A stretch of DNA of 64,000 nucleotides from Entomohabitans teleogrylli (GTDB lineage Bacteria; Pseudomonadota; Gammaproteobacteria; Enterobacterales; Enterobacteriaceae): assembly GCF_001484765.1 (NCBI RefSeq), contig NZ_LLXO01000025.1, positions 1 through 64,000 of the forward strand. The letters run 5' to 3'. The first letter of the stretch is position 1. Every line of letters starts with the position of its first letter. The translations under genes were made by a program, and so were the position numbers. Below, piece after piece: positions 21,041 through 30,957 of this stretch. A model generated the notes under the pieces. It did no database searches. It was not told the DNA's origin and worked only from the letters and a program-made list of their open reading frames with translations.

Positions 21041-21835
21041 TCAGATAGCGACCGGCGCTTTGATTGCCGGGTGCGGATCGTAGCCTTCAATTTCAAAGTC
21101 TTCAAAGCGATAGTCGAACAGCGAGTCCGGCTTGCGCTTGATCACCAGCTTCGGCAGCGGGCGCGGTTCACGGCTCAGTTGCAGGCGCGTCTGTTCCAGA
21201 TGGTTGCTGTACAGATGTGTATCGCCGCCGGTCCAGACAAAATCACCGACTTCCAGGCCACACTGCTGAGCCATCATATGCACCAGCAGGGCGTAGCTGG
21301 CGATATTAAACGGTAGCCCAAGGAAAATATCGCAGGAGCGCTGGTACAGTTGGCAGGAAAGTTTGCCGTCGGCGACATAGAACTGGAAAAAGGCATGGCA
21401 CGGGGCCAGCGCCATCTTGTCCAGTTCCCCGACGTTCCACGCCGACACAATAATACGCCGCGAATCCGGATCGCTTTTCAGTTGCTTAAGCACCGTCGAG
21501 ATCTGATCAATATGGCGGCCATCCGGGGTCGCCCACGAACGCCACTGCTTGCCGTAAACCGGGCCGAGATCGCCGTTCTCATCCGCCCATTCGTCCCAGA
21601 TAGTGACGTTGTTGTCGCGCAGATAAGCGATATTGGTGTCCCCTTTCAGGAACCACAGCAGCTCATGAATAATGGAGCGCAAATGGCAGCGTTTGGTGGT
21701 CACCAGCGGAAAACCGTCCTGCAGGTTAAAACGCATCTGGTGGCCAAAAATCGACAGCGTTCCGGTGCCGGTGCGGTCGTCTTTCGGCGTCCCTTCTTCC
21801 AGCACTTTTTTCATTAAATCCAGGTATTGTTTCAT
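21041..21835 (-). CDS. thyA: Thymidylate synthase
   Basis: ThyA methylates dUMP to dTMP with methylene-tetrahydrofolate. The 264-residue protein has the catalytic Cys in [12 protein letters not shown], the dUMP-binding RRIIVSAWN and [17 protein letters not shown], and the conserved C-terminal APVAI. It starts 6 bp after the lgt stop, with GGGGA in the gap, so it is cotranscribed with and probably translationally coupled to lgt, as in E. coli. Confidence 0.98.
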   Translation of the reverse strand: MKQYLDLMKKVLEEGTPKDDRTGTGTLSIFGHQMRFNLQDGFPLVTTKRCHLRSIIHELLWFLKGDTNIAYLRDNNVTIWDEWADENGDLGPVYGKQWRSWATPDGRHIDQISTVLKQLKSDPDSRRIIVSAWNVGELDKMALAPCHAFFQFYVADGKLSCQLYQRSCDIFLGLPFNIASYALLVHMMAQQCGLEVGDFVWTGGDTHLYSNHLEQTRLQLSREPRPLPKLVIKRKPDSLFDYRFEDFEIEGYDPHPAIKAPVAI

Positions 21836-21841
21836 GTCCCC

Positions 21842-22714
21842 TCACGACGCCGGCTGTGAACGATGACGGTAAGCCCATACCATCATCAGCGCGCCGGCAA
21901 TAATCATTGGAATCGAAAGAATTTGTCCCATGCTGATGTACTGTACCCAGGTGCCGGTAAACTGCGCGTCAGGCTGGCGGAAAAACTCGACGATAATACG
22001 GAAAGCGCCATAGCCAATCAGGAACAGCCCGGAGACGGCGCCCATCGGGCGCGGCTTGCGGATGTACAGGTTGAGGATGATAAACAGCACTATCCCTTCC
22101 AGCACCATCTCATACAGTTGCGAAGGATGGCGCGGCAGCACGCCGTACGTATCAAACAGCGACTGCCATTCGGGATGGCTGGCCAGCAGGCCGATATCTT
22201 CGCTGCGCGAGCCGGGAAACAACATCGCAAACGGGAAGCCGGGATCGACGCGGCCCCACAATTCGCCATTGATAAAGTTCCCCAGCCGCCCGGCCCCGAG
22301 ACCAAACGGAATCAGCGGCGCGATAAAATCGGATACCTGGAAAAAGGTGCGTTTCGTGCGCCGGGCGAAAATGATCATCACGACGATCACGCCGATCAGA
22401 CCGCCGTGGAAAGACATACCGCCGTCCCACACCCGGAACAGGTACAGCGGGTTTTCCAGAAACAGCGGCAGGTTATAAAACAGGACGTAACCAATACGCC
22501 CGCCGAGGAAGACCCCGAGGAACCCGGCATAGAGCAGATTTTCCACTTCATTTTTCGTCCAGCCGCTGCCCGGACGATTAGCGCGCCGGATGGCCAGCCA
22601 CATCGCAAAGACGAAACCGACCAGGTACATCATGCCGTACCAGTGCAGTGAGAGGGGCCCGATGGAAAAAATTACCGGATCAATATCGGGAAAATGCAGA
22701 TAGCCACTGTTCAT
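21842..22714 (-). CDS. lgt: Prolipoprotein diacylglyceryl transferase
   Basis: Lgt transfers diacylglycerol from phosphatidylglycerol to the lipobox Cys of prolipoproteins, the first step of lipoprotein maturation, in the inner membrane. The 290-residue protein has seven predicted membrane helices and the Lgt signature [14 protein letters not shown], plus HGGLIGV with the essential His. Lipoprotein YgdR in this window is one likely substrate. It heads the lgt-thyA unit; the 205-bp gap to ptsP should hold its promoter. Confidence 0.97.
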   Translation of the reverse strand: MNSGYLHFPDIDPVIFSIGPLSLHWYGMMYLVGFVFAMWLAIRRANRPGSGWTKNEVENLLYAGFLGVFLGGRIGYVLFYNLPLFLENPLYLFRVWDGGMSFHGGLIGVIVVMIIFARRTKRTFFQVSDFIAPLIPFGLGAGRLGNFINGELWGRVDPGFPFAMLFPGSRSEDIGLLASHPEWQSLFDTYGVLPRHPSQLYEMVLEGIVLFIILNLYIRKPRPMGAVSGLFLIGYGAFRIIVEFFRQPDAQFTGTWVQYISMGQILSIPMIIAGALMMVWAYRHRSQPAS

Positions 22715-22919
22715 CTTTCACCATAAGACATTGTTATTTCGAAATAAATCGCGATATAAATCGCTACGGAACACACATTCTGTCTGCCCCCGGGGCTGCG
22801 GATCATAGCACAAGGGCTGGCGTGATGCCGGGGGGAAGATGTAAAAGATATGTATACACGGGCGCGGGTTCAGCACAGACCCACGGCCCGGCTCCGATCG
22901 CCACGCCACAGGGCGCTGG

Positions 22920-25166
22920 CTACAGGCCGCCGCGGATAAGCCCGCCCATACCGCGCCGCTCCATAAACGCCGCGACCTGATGACGGATTTCAGTCGCCAT
23001 CTGCGCTTCCAGGCTACGGCGCGCCAGATTTTCAGCCTCTTCGAGGCTGATATGGCGCAGCAAATATTTCACTCTGGCGACCGAACGGCCGTTCATCGAC
23101 AAATGGCGATAGCCCATCCCCACCAACAGCGCGACACACATCGGATCGCCAGCCATTTCACCGCACAGGCAGAGATCGATATTCTGGCGCGCCGATTCCC
23201 GGGCTATCATATCCAGCGCCTGTAGCAGCGCCGGATGCAGACTGTCGTACAGGCTGGCGACCCGGGTATTGTTGCGATCCACCGCCAGCAGGTACTGGGT
23301 CAGATCGTTGGTGCCGACAGAAATAAAATCGATCCTTCCGGCCAGATGCGACAACATAAACATCATTGAAGGCACTTCCACCATGATGCCTATCCGCGGC
23401 TTCGGCAGCGGGTAACCGAGCATCTCTTCCACTTCGCGACCGGCGCGATCGATCAGGCGCCGCGCTTCGTCGACTTCGTCAATATTGGTGATCATCGGCA
23501 GCAGAATACTGAGGTTACCGGTGGCGGCGTTGGCGCGCATCATCGCCCGCACCTGGACCAGAAAGATCTCCGGCTGATCGAGGGTAATACGGATCCCCCG
23601 CCAGCCGAGGCAGGGGTTTTCTTCGCTGATCGGCATGTAGGGCAGTTGTTTGTCCGCTCCCACATCAAGGGTACGCAACGTCACCGGTTTACCGTTAAAC
23701 ATTTGCAGCATCCCCTGATACTGCGCCACCTGTTCCTCTTCCGAAGGGAAGCCGCTTTGCAGCATAAAAGGAATTTCGGTGCGGTACAGCCCGATGCCGT
23801 CAATGCGGCTGCCGAGCTTTTGCTCATGGTCGGGGCTCAGACCGGCGTTGAGCATCACCTGCACCCGCTCGCCGCTTTTCAACTGCGCCGGCTGGTCGAC
23901 GTCATCTTCGGTCAGGCGGCTGAGTTCAGACTCTTCGCTGACCAGACGCTGGTATTCCTGCAACAGTACCGGTTCCGGATCAATGAGCACTTCGCCGCGA
24001 TAACCGTCCAGCACCAGATTGCGGTTATGCAGCAGCGTCGGCTGCATATCCGCCCCCATCACCGTCGGGATCCCCAGCGCGCGCACCATGATCGCCGCAT
24101 GGGAGTTCGCCGCGCCGTCGCGCACCACCACCCCCACCAGCCGATCCTGGGGCAACTCCGCCAGGGTGGCGGCGGATAGTTCATCCGCTACCAGTACAAA
24201 ACGTTCCGGCCAGGTATTCGGCCCCTGAATAGTGTCATCAAGATGGAACAGCAGGCGCTGGCCGAGAGTACGTAAATCGCCGGCGCGCTCCTTAAGGTAG
24301 CTGTCGGTCAAAGCGGCGAACTGCTCGGCAAACCTTTCGATGATTTTTTTTACCGCCCACTCCGCCACCGACCCTTTATCCACCGCGCTGTACAATTCGC
24401 GGCGCAGGCGGGTGTCGGAAAGCAGGTGCAGATACAGATCGAAAATCGCCGCCGTCTCTTTCTGCGCACTGGCGGAAAAACGCTTACTGTAGCGGCGAAA
24501 CTCCCCTTCGGCCGCTTCAAGGGCGGCGGTCAGGCGCTCCCTTTCCAGAGCCGGATTGAGGGTGGAGGCTTCAGAAACCTGCTCCATCAGCGGCAGGGTG
24601 GAATCCATCCAGCCGGGAGCGATCGCCACGCCAGGGGAAGCGGCAATAGCGCGGATACGGGTTTGCCGGTACTGGCCGAACAGCGCATTAAGCTGCGACT
24701 GAGAAAGGATCGCCGCCATCTGGGTGGCGAGAGTGACCAGAAAAGATTCTTCACTTTCATCAAACTGGCGCAGCTCGCGCTGCTGTACCACCAGCACGCC
24801 CAGCAACTGGCGGCGCTGGATAATAGGCACCCCAAGAAACGCCCGGAAGCGCTCCTCTTTTACCGAGGGAATATATTTGAAGCTGGGATGTTTCTGGGCA
24901 TCCGCGAGGTTGATAGGCTCCGCCAGCCGCCCGACCAGGCCGACAATGCCTTCATCGAAGGCCAGCGCCACGGTGCGCCCGCGCGGCTTTTTTAACCCCC
25001 GGGTCGCCATCAGATAGAAACAGCGCCGGTCGTGGTCCGCCAGATAGACCGAGCACACCTCAGTCTCCATCGCCACGCAGACATCGTTGACCAGAATATC
25101 CAGCGCCTCATTGAGGCGCGGGGCGCTGGCTACCTTCTCAACAATTTCTCGTAATGGGGTGAGCAT
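22920..25166 (-). CDS. ptsP: PTS-Ntr enzyme I (phosphoenolpyruvate-protein phosphotransferase PtsP)
   Basis: PtsP takes phosphate from PEP and starts the nitrogen PTS (PtsP-NPr-EIIA-Ntr), which regulates potassium and nitrogen responses. In 748 residues it has an N-terminal GAF domain (about 1-160, sensing glutamine/2-oxoglutarate), a phosphohistidine domain with the active His in GAANSHAAIMVRALGIPT, and a PEP-binding barrel with GLYRTEIPFM and LCGEMAGDP. The PEP-utilising Cys is present in LCLCGEM. It follows rppH by 12 bp and is probably cotranscribed with it. Confidence 0.97.
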   Translation of the reverse strand: MLTPLREIVEKVASAPRLNEALDILVNDVCVAMETEVCSVYLADHDRRCFYLMATRGLKKPRGRTVALAFDEGIVGLVGRLAEPINLADAQKHPSFKYIPSVKEERFRAFLGVPIIQRRQLLGVLVVQQRELRQFDESEESFLVTLATQMAAILSQSQLNALFGQYRQTRIRAIAASPGVAIAPGWMDSTLPLMEQVSEASTLNPALERERLTAALEAAEGEFRRYSKRFSASAQKETAAIFDLYLHLLSDTRLRRELYSAVDKGSVAEWAVKKIIERFAEQFAALTDSYLKERAGDLRTLGQRLLFHLDDTIQGPNTWPERFVLVADELSAATLAELPQDRLVGVVVRDGAANSHAAIMVRALGIPTVMGADMQPTLLHNRNLVLDGYRGEVLIDPEPVLLQEYQRLVSEESELSRLTEDDVDQPAQLKSGERVQVMLNAGLSPDHEQKLGSRIDGIGLYRTEIPFMLQSGFPSEEEQVAQYQGMLQMFNGKPVTLRTLDVGADKQLPYMPISEENPCLGWRGIRITLDQPEIFLVQVRAMMRANAATGNLSILLPMITNIDEVDEARRLIDRAGREVEEMLGYPLPKPRIGIMVEVPSMMFMLSHLAGRIDFISVGTNDLTQYLLAVDRNNTRVASLYDSLHPALLQALDMIARESARQNIDLCLCGEMAGDPMCVALLVGMGYRHLSMNGRSVARVKYLLRHISLEEAENLARRSLEAQMATEIRHQVAAFMERRGMGGLIRGGL

Positions 25167-25178
25167 ATTACGCGTGGC

Positions 25179-25706
25179 TTAACCTCTTCTGCGACGGTAG
25201 GCGGGGGGATGATTACGCTGCGACGATTCCTGCAGCGCCATCACGGTACTGGCAAACTCCTTCATCACCCGGCGGTACACATCCCGCTTAAAAGAGACCA
25301 CCTGGCGTACCGGATACCAGTAACTTACCCAACGCCAGCCATCGAACTCCGGCGTACTGCTGGTTTGCATATTGATATCCGCGTCGTTGCTCAACAACTG
25401 CAGAAGGAACCACTTTTGCTTCTGGCCGATACACACCGGCTTTGTATCCCAACGCACCAAACGTTTCGGTAATTTGTAACGCAACCAGTTTCGGGTGGAG
25501 GCAAGAATACGCACGTCCTTGCGCTGCAGGCCGACCTCTTCGAACAATTCCCGATACATTGCTTGTTCCGCGGATTCATCGGGGTTAATTCCCCCCTGCG
25601 GAAATTGCCAGGAGTGTTGCCCAAAGCGTCTGGCCCACATGACCTGGCCCTGCCGATTACAGATCACAATACCCACATTCGGGCGGTAGCCATCATCATC
25701 GATCAC
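25179..25706 (-). CDS. rppH: RNA pyrophosphohydrolase RppH
   Basis: RppH removes pyrophosphate from the 5' end of triphosphorylated mRNAs and so starts RNase E-dependent decay. The 175-residue protein has the Nudix box [22 protein letters not shown] with the catalytic Glu residues intact, and the typical N-terminus [17 protein letters not shown]. Length is the usual one. It is the promoter-proximal gene of rppH-ptsP. Confidence 0.97.
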   Translation of the reverse strand: MIDDDGYRPNVGIVICNRQGQVMWARRFGQHSWQFPQGGINPDESAEQAMYRELFEEVGLQRKDVRILASTRNWLRYKLPKRLVRWDTKPVCIGQKQKWFLLQLLSNDADINMQTSSTPEFDGWRWVSYWYPVRQVVSFKRDVYRRVMKEFASTVMALQESSQRNHPPAYRRRRG

Positions 25707-25861
25707 CGGACTACCTCAACATAAAACTGAATAAGGGTGATTGTTTCATACTCCCGTAAGGCGGTAAACCACTCCTTTACGTTGCTTTTGCCGGAATAAT
25801 CATTGAATAACCCACAAAACAGGGCAAGGTTATGAACAGGTAACGGGATCAACCAGGGTTT

Positions 25862-26200
25862 TTATTCACGTTTTCTGTGGATATCACTGTGTAGAACTGC
25901 CGTATTACGCCGGGAAAACTTTTCCGCGCCCCGGGCTTTATTCCGATCCTCATGGTGGTAATGCATTACAATTCATACCATTAAGGAGGTTATCCCTGTT
26001 TGCGGGCCGCCGGATCTTGTGGAAATCACAGTGCGGATCTCCGGCATGGCGAAAGATCGACCAGCGTCGTTTTTATCCACAGATTGTGCAAATAAGTTAG
26101 TCACAAAACCTGCGAAACCTTGATTTATGTCGCACGTCAAGGCTGTAAATCGAACCAGTAGTGGCGAGTTTTCCCAGTTATCCCAATTTTCTGTGGATAA
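25862..26200. promoter_or_regulatory. DnaA-box region in the rppH-mutH gap, probable DARS2
   Basis: The 685-bp gap between rppH and mutH has no credible gene. It has two perfect DnaA boxes, TTATCCACA at 26073-26081 and TGTGGATAA at 26192-26200, in opposite orientation, and near-consensus boxes at 25862-25870 (TTATTCACG) and 25876-25884 (TGTGGATAT). From memory, E. coli DARS2, which helps exchange ADP for ATP on DnaA and so times replication starts, lies in this same gap beside mutH. Position plus boxes support the same role; IHF and Fis sites were not defined. Confidence 0.6.
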
Positions 26201-26391
26201 ACAGGTGTAAGATCCTGTTCATTGTCAGTGACCAGATTTGGAAAACCGCGCCGTACTCTGACAAATCTGCGGAGATTAAAAATAAAAAACATTATAAATC
26301 ATTGCGTTGTGGTTCACTGTGTGAACAAGGTAAACTCTGTACCCAGGGCGCCAGAACACTGGCTGTTTTTTAGCCGTATTACCGAGTAGAC

Positions 26392-27084
26392 ATGCAACCA
26401 CTGCGACCACTGTCACATCCTCCGGAAAATGAAGCCCGGTTACTGGAGCAGGCCGGCAGGCTGGCCGGCTATTCACTGGGCGAACTTGCCGCACTCTCCG
26501 GGCTGGCGATCCCCCGGGATCTCCGCCGCGATAAAGGCTGGATCGGCGTCCTGCTGGAGTTATGGCTGGGTGCCAGCGCCGGCAGTAAACCGGAACAGGA
26601 TTTCGCCGCTATCGGCGTTGAGCTAAAAACCATTCCCATCGACCGGGCGGGAAAGCCGCTGGAAACCACCTTTGTCTGCGTCGCGCCGCTGACCGGCAAT
26701 ACCGGCGTGGTCTGGGAGACCAGTCACGTGCGCCATAAACTGCGCCGGGTATTGTGGATCCCCGTGGAAGGGGAACGCGCCATTCCGCTGGCCGAACGCC
26801 GGGTCGGCAGCCCGCTGTTGTGGAGCCCGTCGCCGGAAGAGGAAGATCAACTGCGCCGGGACTGGGAAGAGCTGATGGATCTCATTGTCCTCGGCCAGGT
26901 GGAGCGTATCACCGCCCGCCACGGCGAAGTCCTGCAGTTGCGTCCCAAAGCGGCGAACAGCAAAGCGCTCACTGATGCTATCGGCGCCGAAGGCCAGCCG
27001 ATACTGACGCTGCCCCGCGGTTTTTATCTGAAAAAGAATTTCACCCGCGCCCTGCTGGATCGCCACTTCTTACAGGCGCCATAG
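26392..27084 (+). CDS. mutH: DNA mismatch repair endonuclease MutH
   Basis: MutH nicks the unmethylated strand at hemimethylated GATC sites when MutL and MutS signal a mismatch. The 230-residue protein keeps the catalytic pattern Asp-(x)n-Glu-x-Lys: [16 protein letters not shown], with the Asp of QDF and the Glu and Lys of ELK. The C-terminal [10 protein letters not shown] and the [11 protein letters not shown] segment match E. coli MutH. No strong ribosome site is seen, but the ATG gives the expected N-terminus. Presence of MutH implies a Dam-type system. Confidence 0.97.
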   Translation: MQPLRPLSHPPENEARLLEQAGRLAGYSLGELAALSGLAIPRDLRRDKGWIGVLLELWLGASAGSKPEQDFAAIGVELKTIPIDRAGKPLETTFVCVAPLTGNTGVVWETSHVRHKLRRVLWIPVEGERAIPLAERRVGSPLLWSPSPEEEDQLRRDWEELMDLIVLGQVERITARHGEVLQLRPKAANSKALTDAIGAEGQPILTLPRGFYLKKNFTRALLDRHFLQAP

Positions 27085-27176
27085 CGCATATGCCGCGCCG
27101 GGATTGCGCGGCTCCCTTCACGGCGCCAGATAGTGCTTTTTACCGCCCGCGCCGCCGGGTTTACTGCGCAGGCCCT

Positions 27177-27206
27177 TTGTGGGAGCGGGGCATTCCGGCA
27201 TATAAT
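27177..27206 (+). promoter_or_regulatory. Candidate sigma-70 promoter of ygdQ
   Basis: A perfect -10 hexamer TATAAT (27201-27206) lies 31 bp before the ygdQ start. The best -35 match, TTGTGG (27177-27182), is 18 bp upstream. No other strong promoter is visible in the mutH-ygdQ gap. Confidence 0.5.
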
Positions 27207-27236
27207 TAGCGCTTTATTCTTTTGGCAGGTTTTGTC

Positions 27237-27950
27237 ATGTTGTTTGCATGGATTTCCGATCCTAACGCCTGGCTGGCATTGGGAACGCTGACATTGCTCG
27301 AGATTGTTCTCGGCATCGATAACATTATTTTCCTCTCCCTGGTGGTCGCCAAACTCCCGAAAGCGCAGCAGAGCAGCGCCCGGCGGGTGGGGCTGGGAGC
27401 GGCGATGATCATGCGCCTGGCGCTGCTGGCTTCCATTTCATGGGTGACCCGGCTGACCAACCCGCTGTTCACCGTCTTTGACGAAGAGATTTCGATTCGC
27501 GATTTAATACTGCTGCTCGGGGGACTGTTCCTGATCTGGAAAGCCAGTAAGGAGATCCACGAGTCGATTGAAGGCGAAGCGGAAGGGCTAAAAACCCACG
27601 TCCACTCGTTTCTGGGCGCCATTGTCCAGATCATGCTGCTGGATATCATTTTCAGCCTCGATTCGGTGATCACCGCCGTCGGGCTGTCGGATCATCTGTT
27701 CATCATGATGGCGGCAGTGGTGATCGCGGTAGCAGTCATGATGTTCGCCGCGCGCCCTATCGGCGATTTTGTCGAACGTCACCCGTCGGTAAAAATGCTG
27801 GCGCTCTCTTTCCTGATTCTGGTGGGCTTTACCCTGATTCTGGAAAGTTTCGATGTCCACGTGCCGAAAGGTTACATCTACTTCGCGATGTTCTTCTCAA
27901 TCGCCGTGGAAAGCCTGAATCTGATCCGTAACAAGAAAAATCCGCTGTAA
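27237..27950 (+). CDS. ygdQ: TerC-family inner membrane protein YgdQ
   Basis: This 237-residue protein is a TerC-type integral membrane protein with about seven helices. Family marks are LEIVLGIDNIIFLSL and LDIIFSLDSVITAVGLS, where the paired Asp residues in membrane helices are thought to bind metal. Related proteins export manganese or take part in metal and tellurite responses; the role of YgdQ is not established. The start at ATG 27237 matches E. coli; five upstream codons in frame are probably not used. Confidence 0.9.
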   Translation: MLFAWISDPNAWLALGTLTLLEIVLGIDNIIFLSLVVAKLPKAQQSSARRVGLGAAMIMRLALLASISWVTRLTNPLFTVFDEEISIRDLILLLGGLFLIWKASKEIHESIEGEAEGLKTHVHSFLGAIVQIMLLDIIFSLDSVITAVGLSDHLFIMMAAVVIAVAVMMFAARPIGDFVERHPSVKMLALSFLILVGFTLILESFDVHVPKGYIYFAMFFSIAVESLNLIRNKKNPL

Positions 27951-28222
27951 TCCTTTTAGCCGCCCCGCCAGGGGCGGCGATATTGCCGGCCCGGGCTCTA
28001 CGCAGGACGGTGATTATCCGGCAAAATCAATTTCCCCGGCAACTGGTCAGCGATAAATCGCGTCGCGCCGGCCACAGCATCACCCGGCAATTCCGTCGTC
28101 CCGTTTGGGCGTTTTTTTTACTTTTTGTCACCGATTTTAAGATTCTCCTCCTTTTTCGCTCCTGAATTCCCTGCTATTGCTAGAATTACCCTAATTAATC
28201 CGATCCCTGCGAGGTAATAACG
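27951..28222. other. Gap between ygdQ and ygdR with hairpins
   Basis: No gene is seen. A GCCGCCCC/GGGGCGGC hairpin directly follows ygdQ but has no U-run. A weak hairpin near 28097-28110 is followed by eight T (28111-28118) and is a likelier terminator. TGCTAGAAT (near 28178) resembles an extended -10 for ygdR. Confidence 0.4.
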
Positions 28223-28441
28223 ATGAAAAAATGGGCAGTTGCAATTTCCGCTATGGGTCTGGTGTTTTCACTTTCCGGATGCAGCAGCGACTACGTGATG
28301 GCAACCAAAGATGGCCGAATGATCCTCACCGACGGCAAACCGCAAATTGATGATGAAACCGGGCTGGTCAGCTATCGCGATCAGCAGGGAAATAACATGC
28401 AGATCAATCGCGACGACGTATCACAAATCATCGAGCGCTGA
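28223..28441 (+). CDS. ygdR: YgdI/YgdR family lipoprotein (DUF903)
   Basis: This 72-residue lipoprotein has a signal peptide with lipobox LSGC and an SH3-like DUF903 domain ([30 protein letters not shown]). Family members such as YgdI and YgdR are abundant small outer-membrane lipoproteins without known function. A terminator overlaps its stop codon, so it is probably a single-gene transcript. Confidence 0.93.
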   Translation: MKKWAVAISAMGLVFSLSGCSSDYVMATKDGRMILTDGKPQIDDETGLVSYRDQQGNNMQINRDDVSQIIER

Positions 28442-28490
28442 GTAACGCGCTCTTTTTTACCGCTTTTTTGCGTCAACAGCGGTACTTTTT
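28433..28490 (+). terminator. Tandem terminators after ygdR
   Basis: GAGCGC (28433-28438) and GCGCTC (28447-28452) form a perfect stem that includes the ygdR stop and is followed by six T. A second hairpin, TACCGC/GCGGTA (about 28458-28484), is followed by another T-run. Confidence 0.8.
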
Positions 28491-28645
28491 TCGCTCCCGC
28501 CCTTCCCCTTTGGCTTCCCCTCTGCCATATATAACTTTCCTCTTTCAGACAGCCGCCATCCTGGCTGCGTGCGCGACCCGGGCACAGCTGAAAGTTTTTT
28601 GTCGGGCAAGCCTGACACAACAACAAAAACATCAGGGAGCAGGCG

Positions 28646-29686
28646 ATGCATTACCATCGTATTCCTCATAGTTCACTTGAGGTAAGCACACTGGGGCTGG
28701 GCACCATGACGTTTGGCGAACAAAACAGTGAAGCCGAAGCCCATCAACAACTGGACTACGCCGTAGCCCAGGGCATCAACCTTATCGACGTCGCGGAGAT
28801 GTATCCTGTCCCGCCGCGTCCCGAAACCCAGGGGTTGACCGAAACCTACGTCGGCAACTGGCTGCACCAACGCGGCAGCCGCGAAAAACTGATAATCGCC
28901 TCTAAAGTCAGCGGCCCGGCGCGCAACAGCGATAGCGCGATTCGCCCGGGGCAGGCGCTGGATCGCAAAAACATTCGCGAAGCGCTGGACGCCAGCCTGA
29001 AGCGGCTGCAAACCGACTATCTGGATCTCTACCAGGTTCACTGGCCGCAGCGGGCCACCAACTGCTTCGGTACCCTCGGCTATCGCTGGACCGACAGCGC
29101 CCCGCCCGTCACGCTGCTGGAAACCCTGGAAGCGTTAACCGAGTTTCAGCGCGCCGGGAAAATCCGCTATATCGGGGTATCCAACGAGACCCCATGGGGG
29201 GTGATGCGCTACCTGCATATGGCGGAAAAACACGATCTGCCGCGCATTGTCACTATTCAGAATCCCTATAGCCTGCTGAACCGCAGCTTTGAGGTGGGGC
29301 TGGCGGAAGTGAGCCAGCACGAAGGGGTTGAACTGCTGGCTTACTCCTGCCTGGCTTTCGGAACACTGACCGGCAAATACCTCAACGGCGCCCGGCCCGC
29401 CGGCGCGCGCAATACGCTGTTCAGCCGCTTTACCCGCTACAGCGGCGAGCAGTCGCAGCAGGCGGTGGCGGCGTATGTCGGGATAGCCAGGCGTCACGGT
29501 CTCGATCCGGCGCAGATGGCGCTGGCCTTCGTGCGCCAGCAGCCGTTTGTCGCCAGCACGCTGCTGGGGGCCACCAGCCTCGCCCAGTTGCAAACCAATG
29601 TGGAAAGTCTGAACCTGACGCTGTCAGAAGAGGTGCTGGCGGAGCTGGAAGCGGTGCATCAGCTGTATACCTACCCGGCGCCCTGA
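28646..29686 (+). CDS. tas: NADP(H)-dependent aldo-keto reductase Tas
   Basis: Tas is an aldo-keto reductase of the YajO/Tas group; in E. coli it was found as a suppressor of a tyrosine auxotroph under starvation. The 346-residue barrel has catalytic Asp and Tyr in INLIDVAEMYPVP, and the characteristic VHWPQR and TIQNPYSLLNRSFEVG. AGGGAGCAGGCG provides the ribosome site. The physiological substrate is unknown. Confidence 0.94.
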   Translation: MHYHRIPHSSLEVSTLGLGTMTFGEQNSEAEAHQQLDYAVAQGINLIDVAEMYPVPPRPETQGLTETYVGNWLHQRGSREKLIIASKVSGPARNSDSAIRPGQALDRKNIREALDASLKRLQTDYLDLYQVHWPQRATNCFGTLGYRWTDSAPPVTLLETLEALTEFQRAGKIRYIGVSNETPWGVMRYLHMAEKHDLPRIVTIQNPYSLLNRSFEVGLAEVSQHEGVELLAYSCLAFGTLTGKYLNGARPAGARNTLFSRFTRYSGEQSQQAVAAYVGIARRHGLDPAQMALAFVRQQPFVASTLLGATSLAQLQTNVESLNLTLSEEVLAELEAVHQLYTYPAP

Positions 29687-29700
29687 CCGGTAAAAACAAC

Positions 29701-29732
29701 GCGGGGAAAATCCGCTGATTTTCCCCGCTTAT
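29701..29732. terminator. Bidirectional terminator between tas and lplT
   Basis: GCGGGGAAAA and TTTTCCCCGC form a ten-base perfect stem between two convergent genes. A-rich sequence on one side and the T-containing arm on the other allow it to work on both strands. Confidence 0.75.
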
Positions 29733-29757
29733 CGTCACAGCGCCATGGGGCGCCCAT

Positions 29758-30957
29758 TCAGCGCGGCTGACGCCGCTGCCATATCCACAGCCAGGCGATC
29801 GCCAGCGCAAACAGTACCCCGAAGCCCATCCCGATACCCACCACCGGAATCGCCATTTTCACGGCCAGCGAGTACAGTCCCAGCATCAGCAACATAGCGG
29901 CGTTTTCACCGAGGTTCTGCACCGCAATCGCATTACCGGCGCCCACCGAACGCTTACCGCGTTCCTGTAGCAGGGCATTCAGCGGCACCACAAAGAACCC
30001 GCCGAGCATGCCGATGATCACCAGTAACAGATAGGAGGGCAATAACCCGGTCTGCACAGAGAAGAGGGTCACCACCACGCCGATCAAAATCCCGGCCGGC
30101 ATACAGCGCGCCACGCGTTCGAGGGTCACCAGCTTCGCCGCCAGCCCGGCGCCGGCGACAATCCCCACCGCCACCATGGCGTTCAGATAAGTCGGCGTGG
30201 CATTATCGGTGATACCGAGCGCCACCGGCACCCACAGCACCAACAGGAAACGCAGCGTCACGCCGGCGCCCCAGAACAGACTGGTGCCCACCAGCGAAAA
30301 GCGGGTTTCTCCGTTGCGCCACAGGGTACGGCAGGCGCTGAAGAAGCTGCCCGCCATCGCTCCCGGACGCCAGGTCTGGCCGGGACGCGCCGCCGCCAGG
30401 CGCGGGATCAGCAGATTCGCCACCACCGCCCCGGCATACACCAGCACGCAAATCCCCAGCGCGGCCAGCAGGCTCCAGTCCGCCAGTACGCCGCCGGCCA
30501 TTGAACCCAGCAGAATAGCGGCAATAGTGGAGGATTCCATCAGGCCGTTGGCTTTCACCAGCTTATCGCCGGTAGTCAGTTCGCCGAGAATGCCGTATTT
30601 GGCCGGCGAGTAGGCCGCCGCGCCAATCCCCACCAGGGTATAGCCGATAAACGGGTTGTAACCGAAGCAAATCTCCGCCGCCCCCAGTAGTTTCAGGGCG
30701 TTAGCGCCCATCATCACCCGCCCTTTCGGGAAACTGTCCGCCACCTGGCCGACAAACGGCGCAAACAGGATATAGGCGCCGACAAAGACCATTTGCAGGA
30801 CCGGCTGGCTCCATTCCGGGTAGCTTTGCTGCTTGAGCACCGCCAGGGTGGCGAACAACAGCGCGTTGTCGCCAAAAGCAGAAAGAAACTGAGCGGAAAT
30901 GACCGCCTTCATCCCCCGGGACCACAGCGAGGTCCCGGCCTCGGCGCCATTAGCCAT
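29758..30957 (-). CDS. lplT: Lysophospholipid transporter LplT
   Basis: LplT is an MFS-type flippase that carries lysophospholipids across the inner membrane to Aas for re-acylation. The 399-residue protein has about 12 helices and segments very close to E. coli LplT, such as [20 protein letters not shown] and [14 protein letters not shown]. Its start overlaps the end of aas by 8 bases, linking import and repair in one operon, aas-lplT. Confidence 0.95.
   Translation of the reverse strand: MANGAEAGTSLWSRGMKAVISAQFLSAFGDNALLFATLAVLKQQSYPEWSQPVLQMVFVGAYILFAPFVGQVADSFPKGRVMMGANALKLLGAAEICFGYNPFIGYTLVGIGAAAYSPAKYGILGELTTGDKLVKANGLMESSTIAAILLGSMAGGVLADWSLLAALGICVLVYAGAVVANLLIPRLAAARPGQTWRPGAMAGSFFSACRTLWRNGETRFSLVGTSLFWGAGVTLRFLLVLWVPVALGITDNATPTYLNAMVAVGIVAGAGLAAKLVTLERVARCMPAGILIGVVVTLFSVQTGLLPSYLLLVIIGMLGGFFVVPLNALLQERGKRSVGAGNAIAVQNLGENAAMLLMLGLYSLAVKMAIPVVGIGMGFGVLFALAIAWLWIWQRRQPR

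Noticed and set aside
26161-26373. 70-codon open frame in the rppH-mutH gap
   Set aside because: It crosses a DnaA box and AT-rich spacer, starts without a ribosome site and has no recognisable domain.
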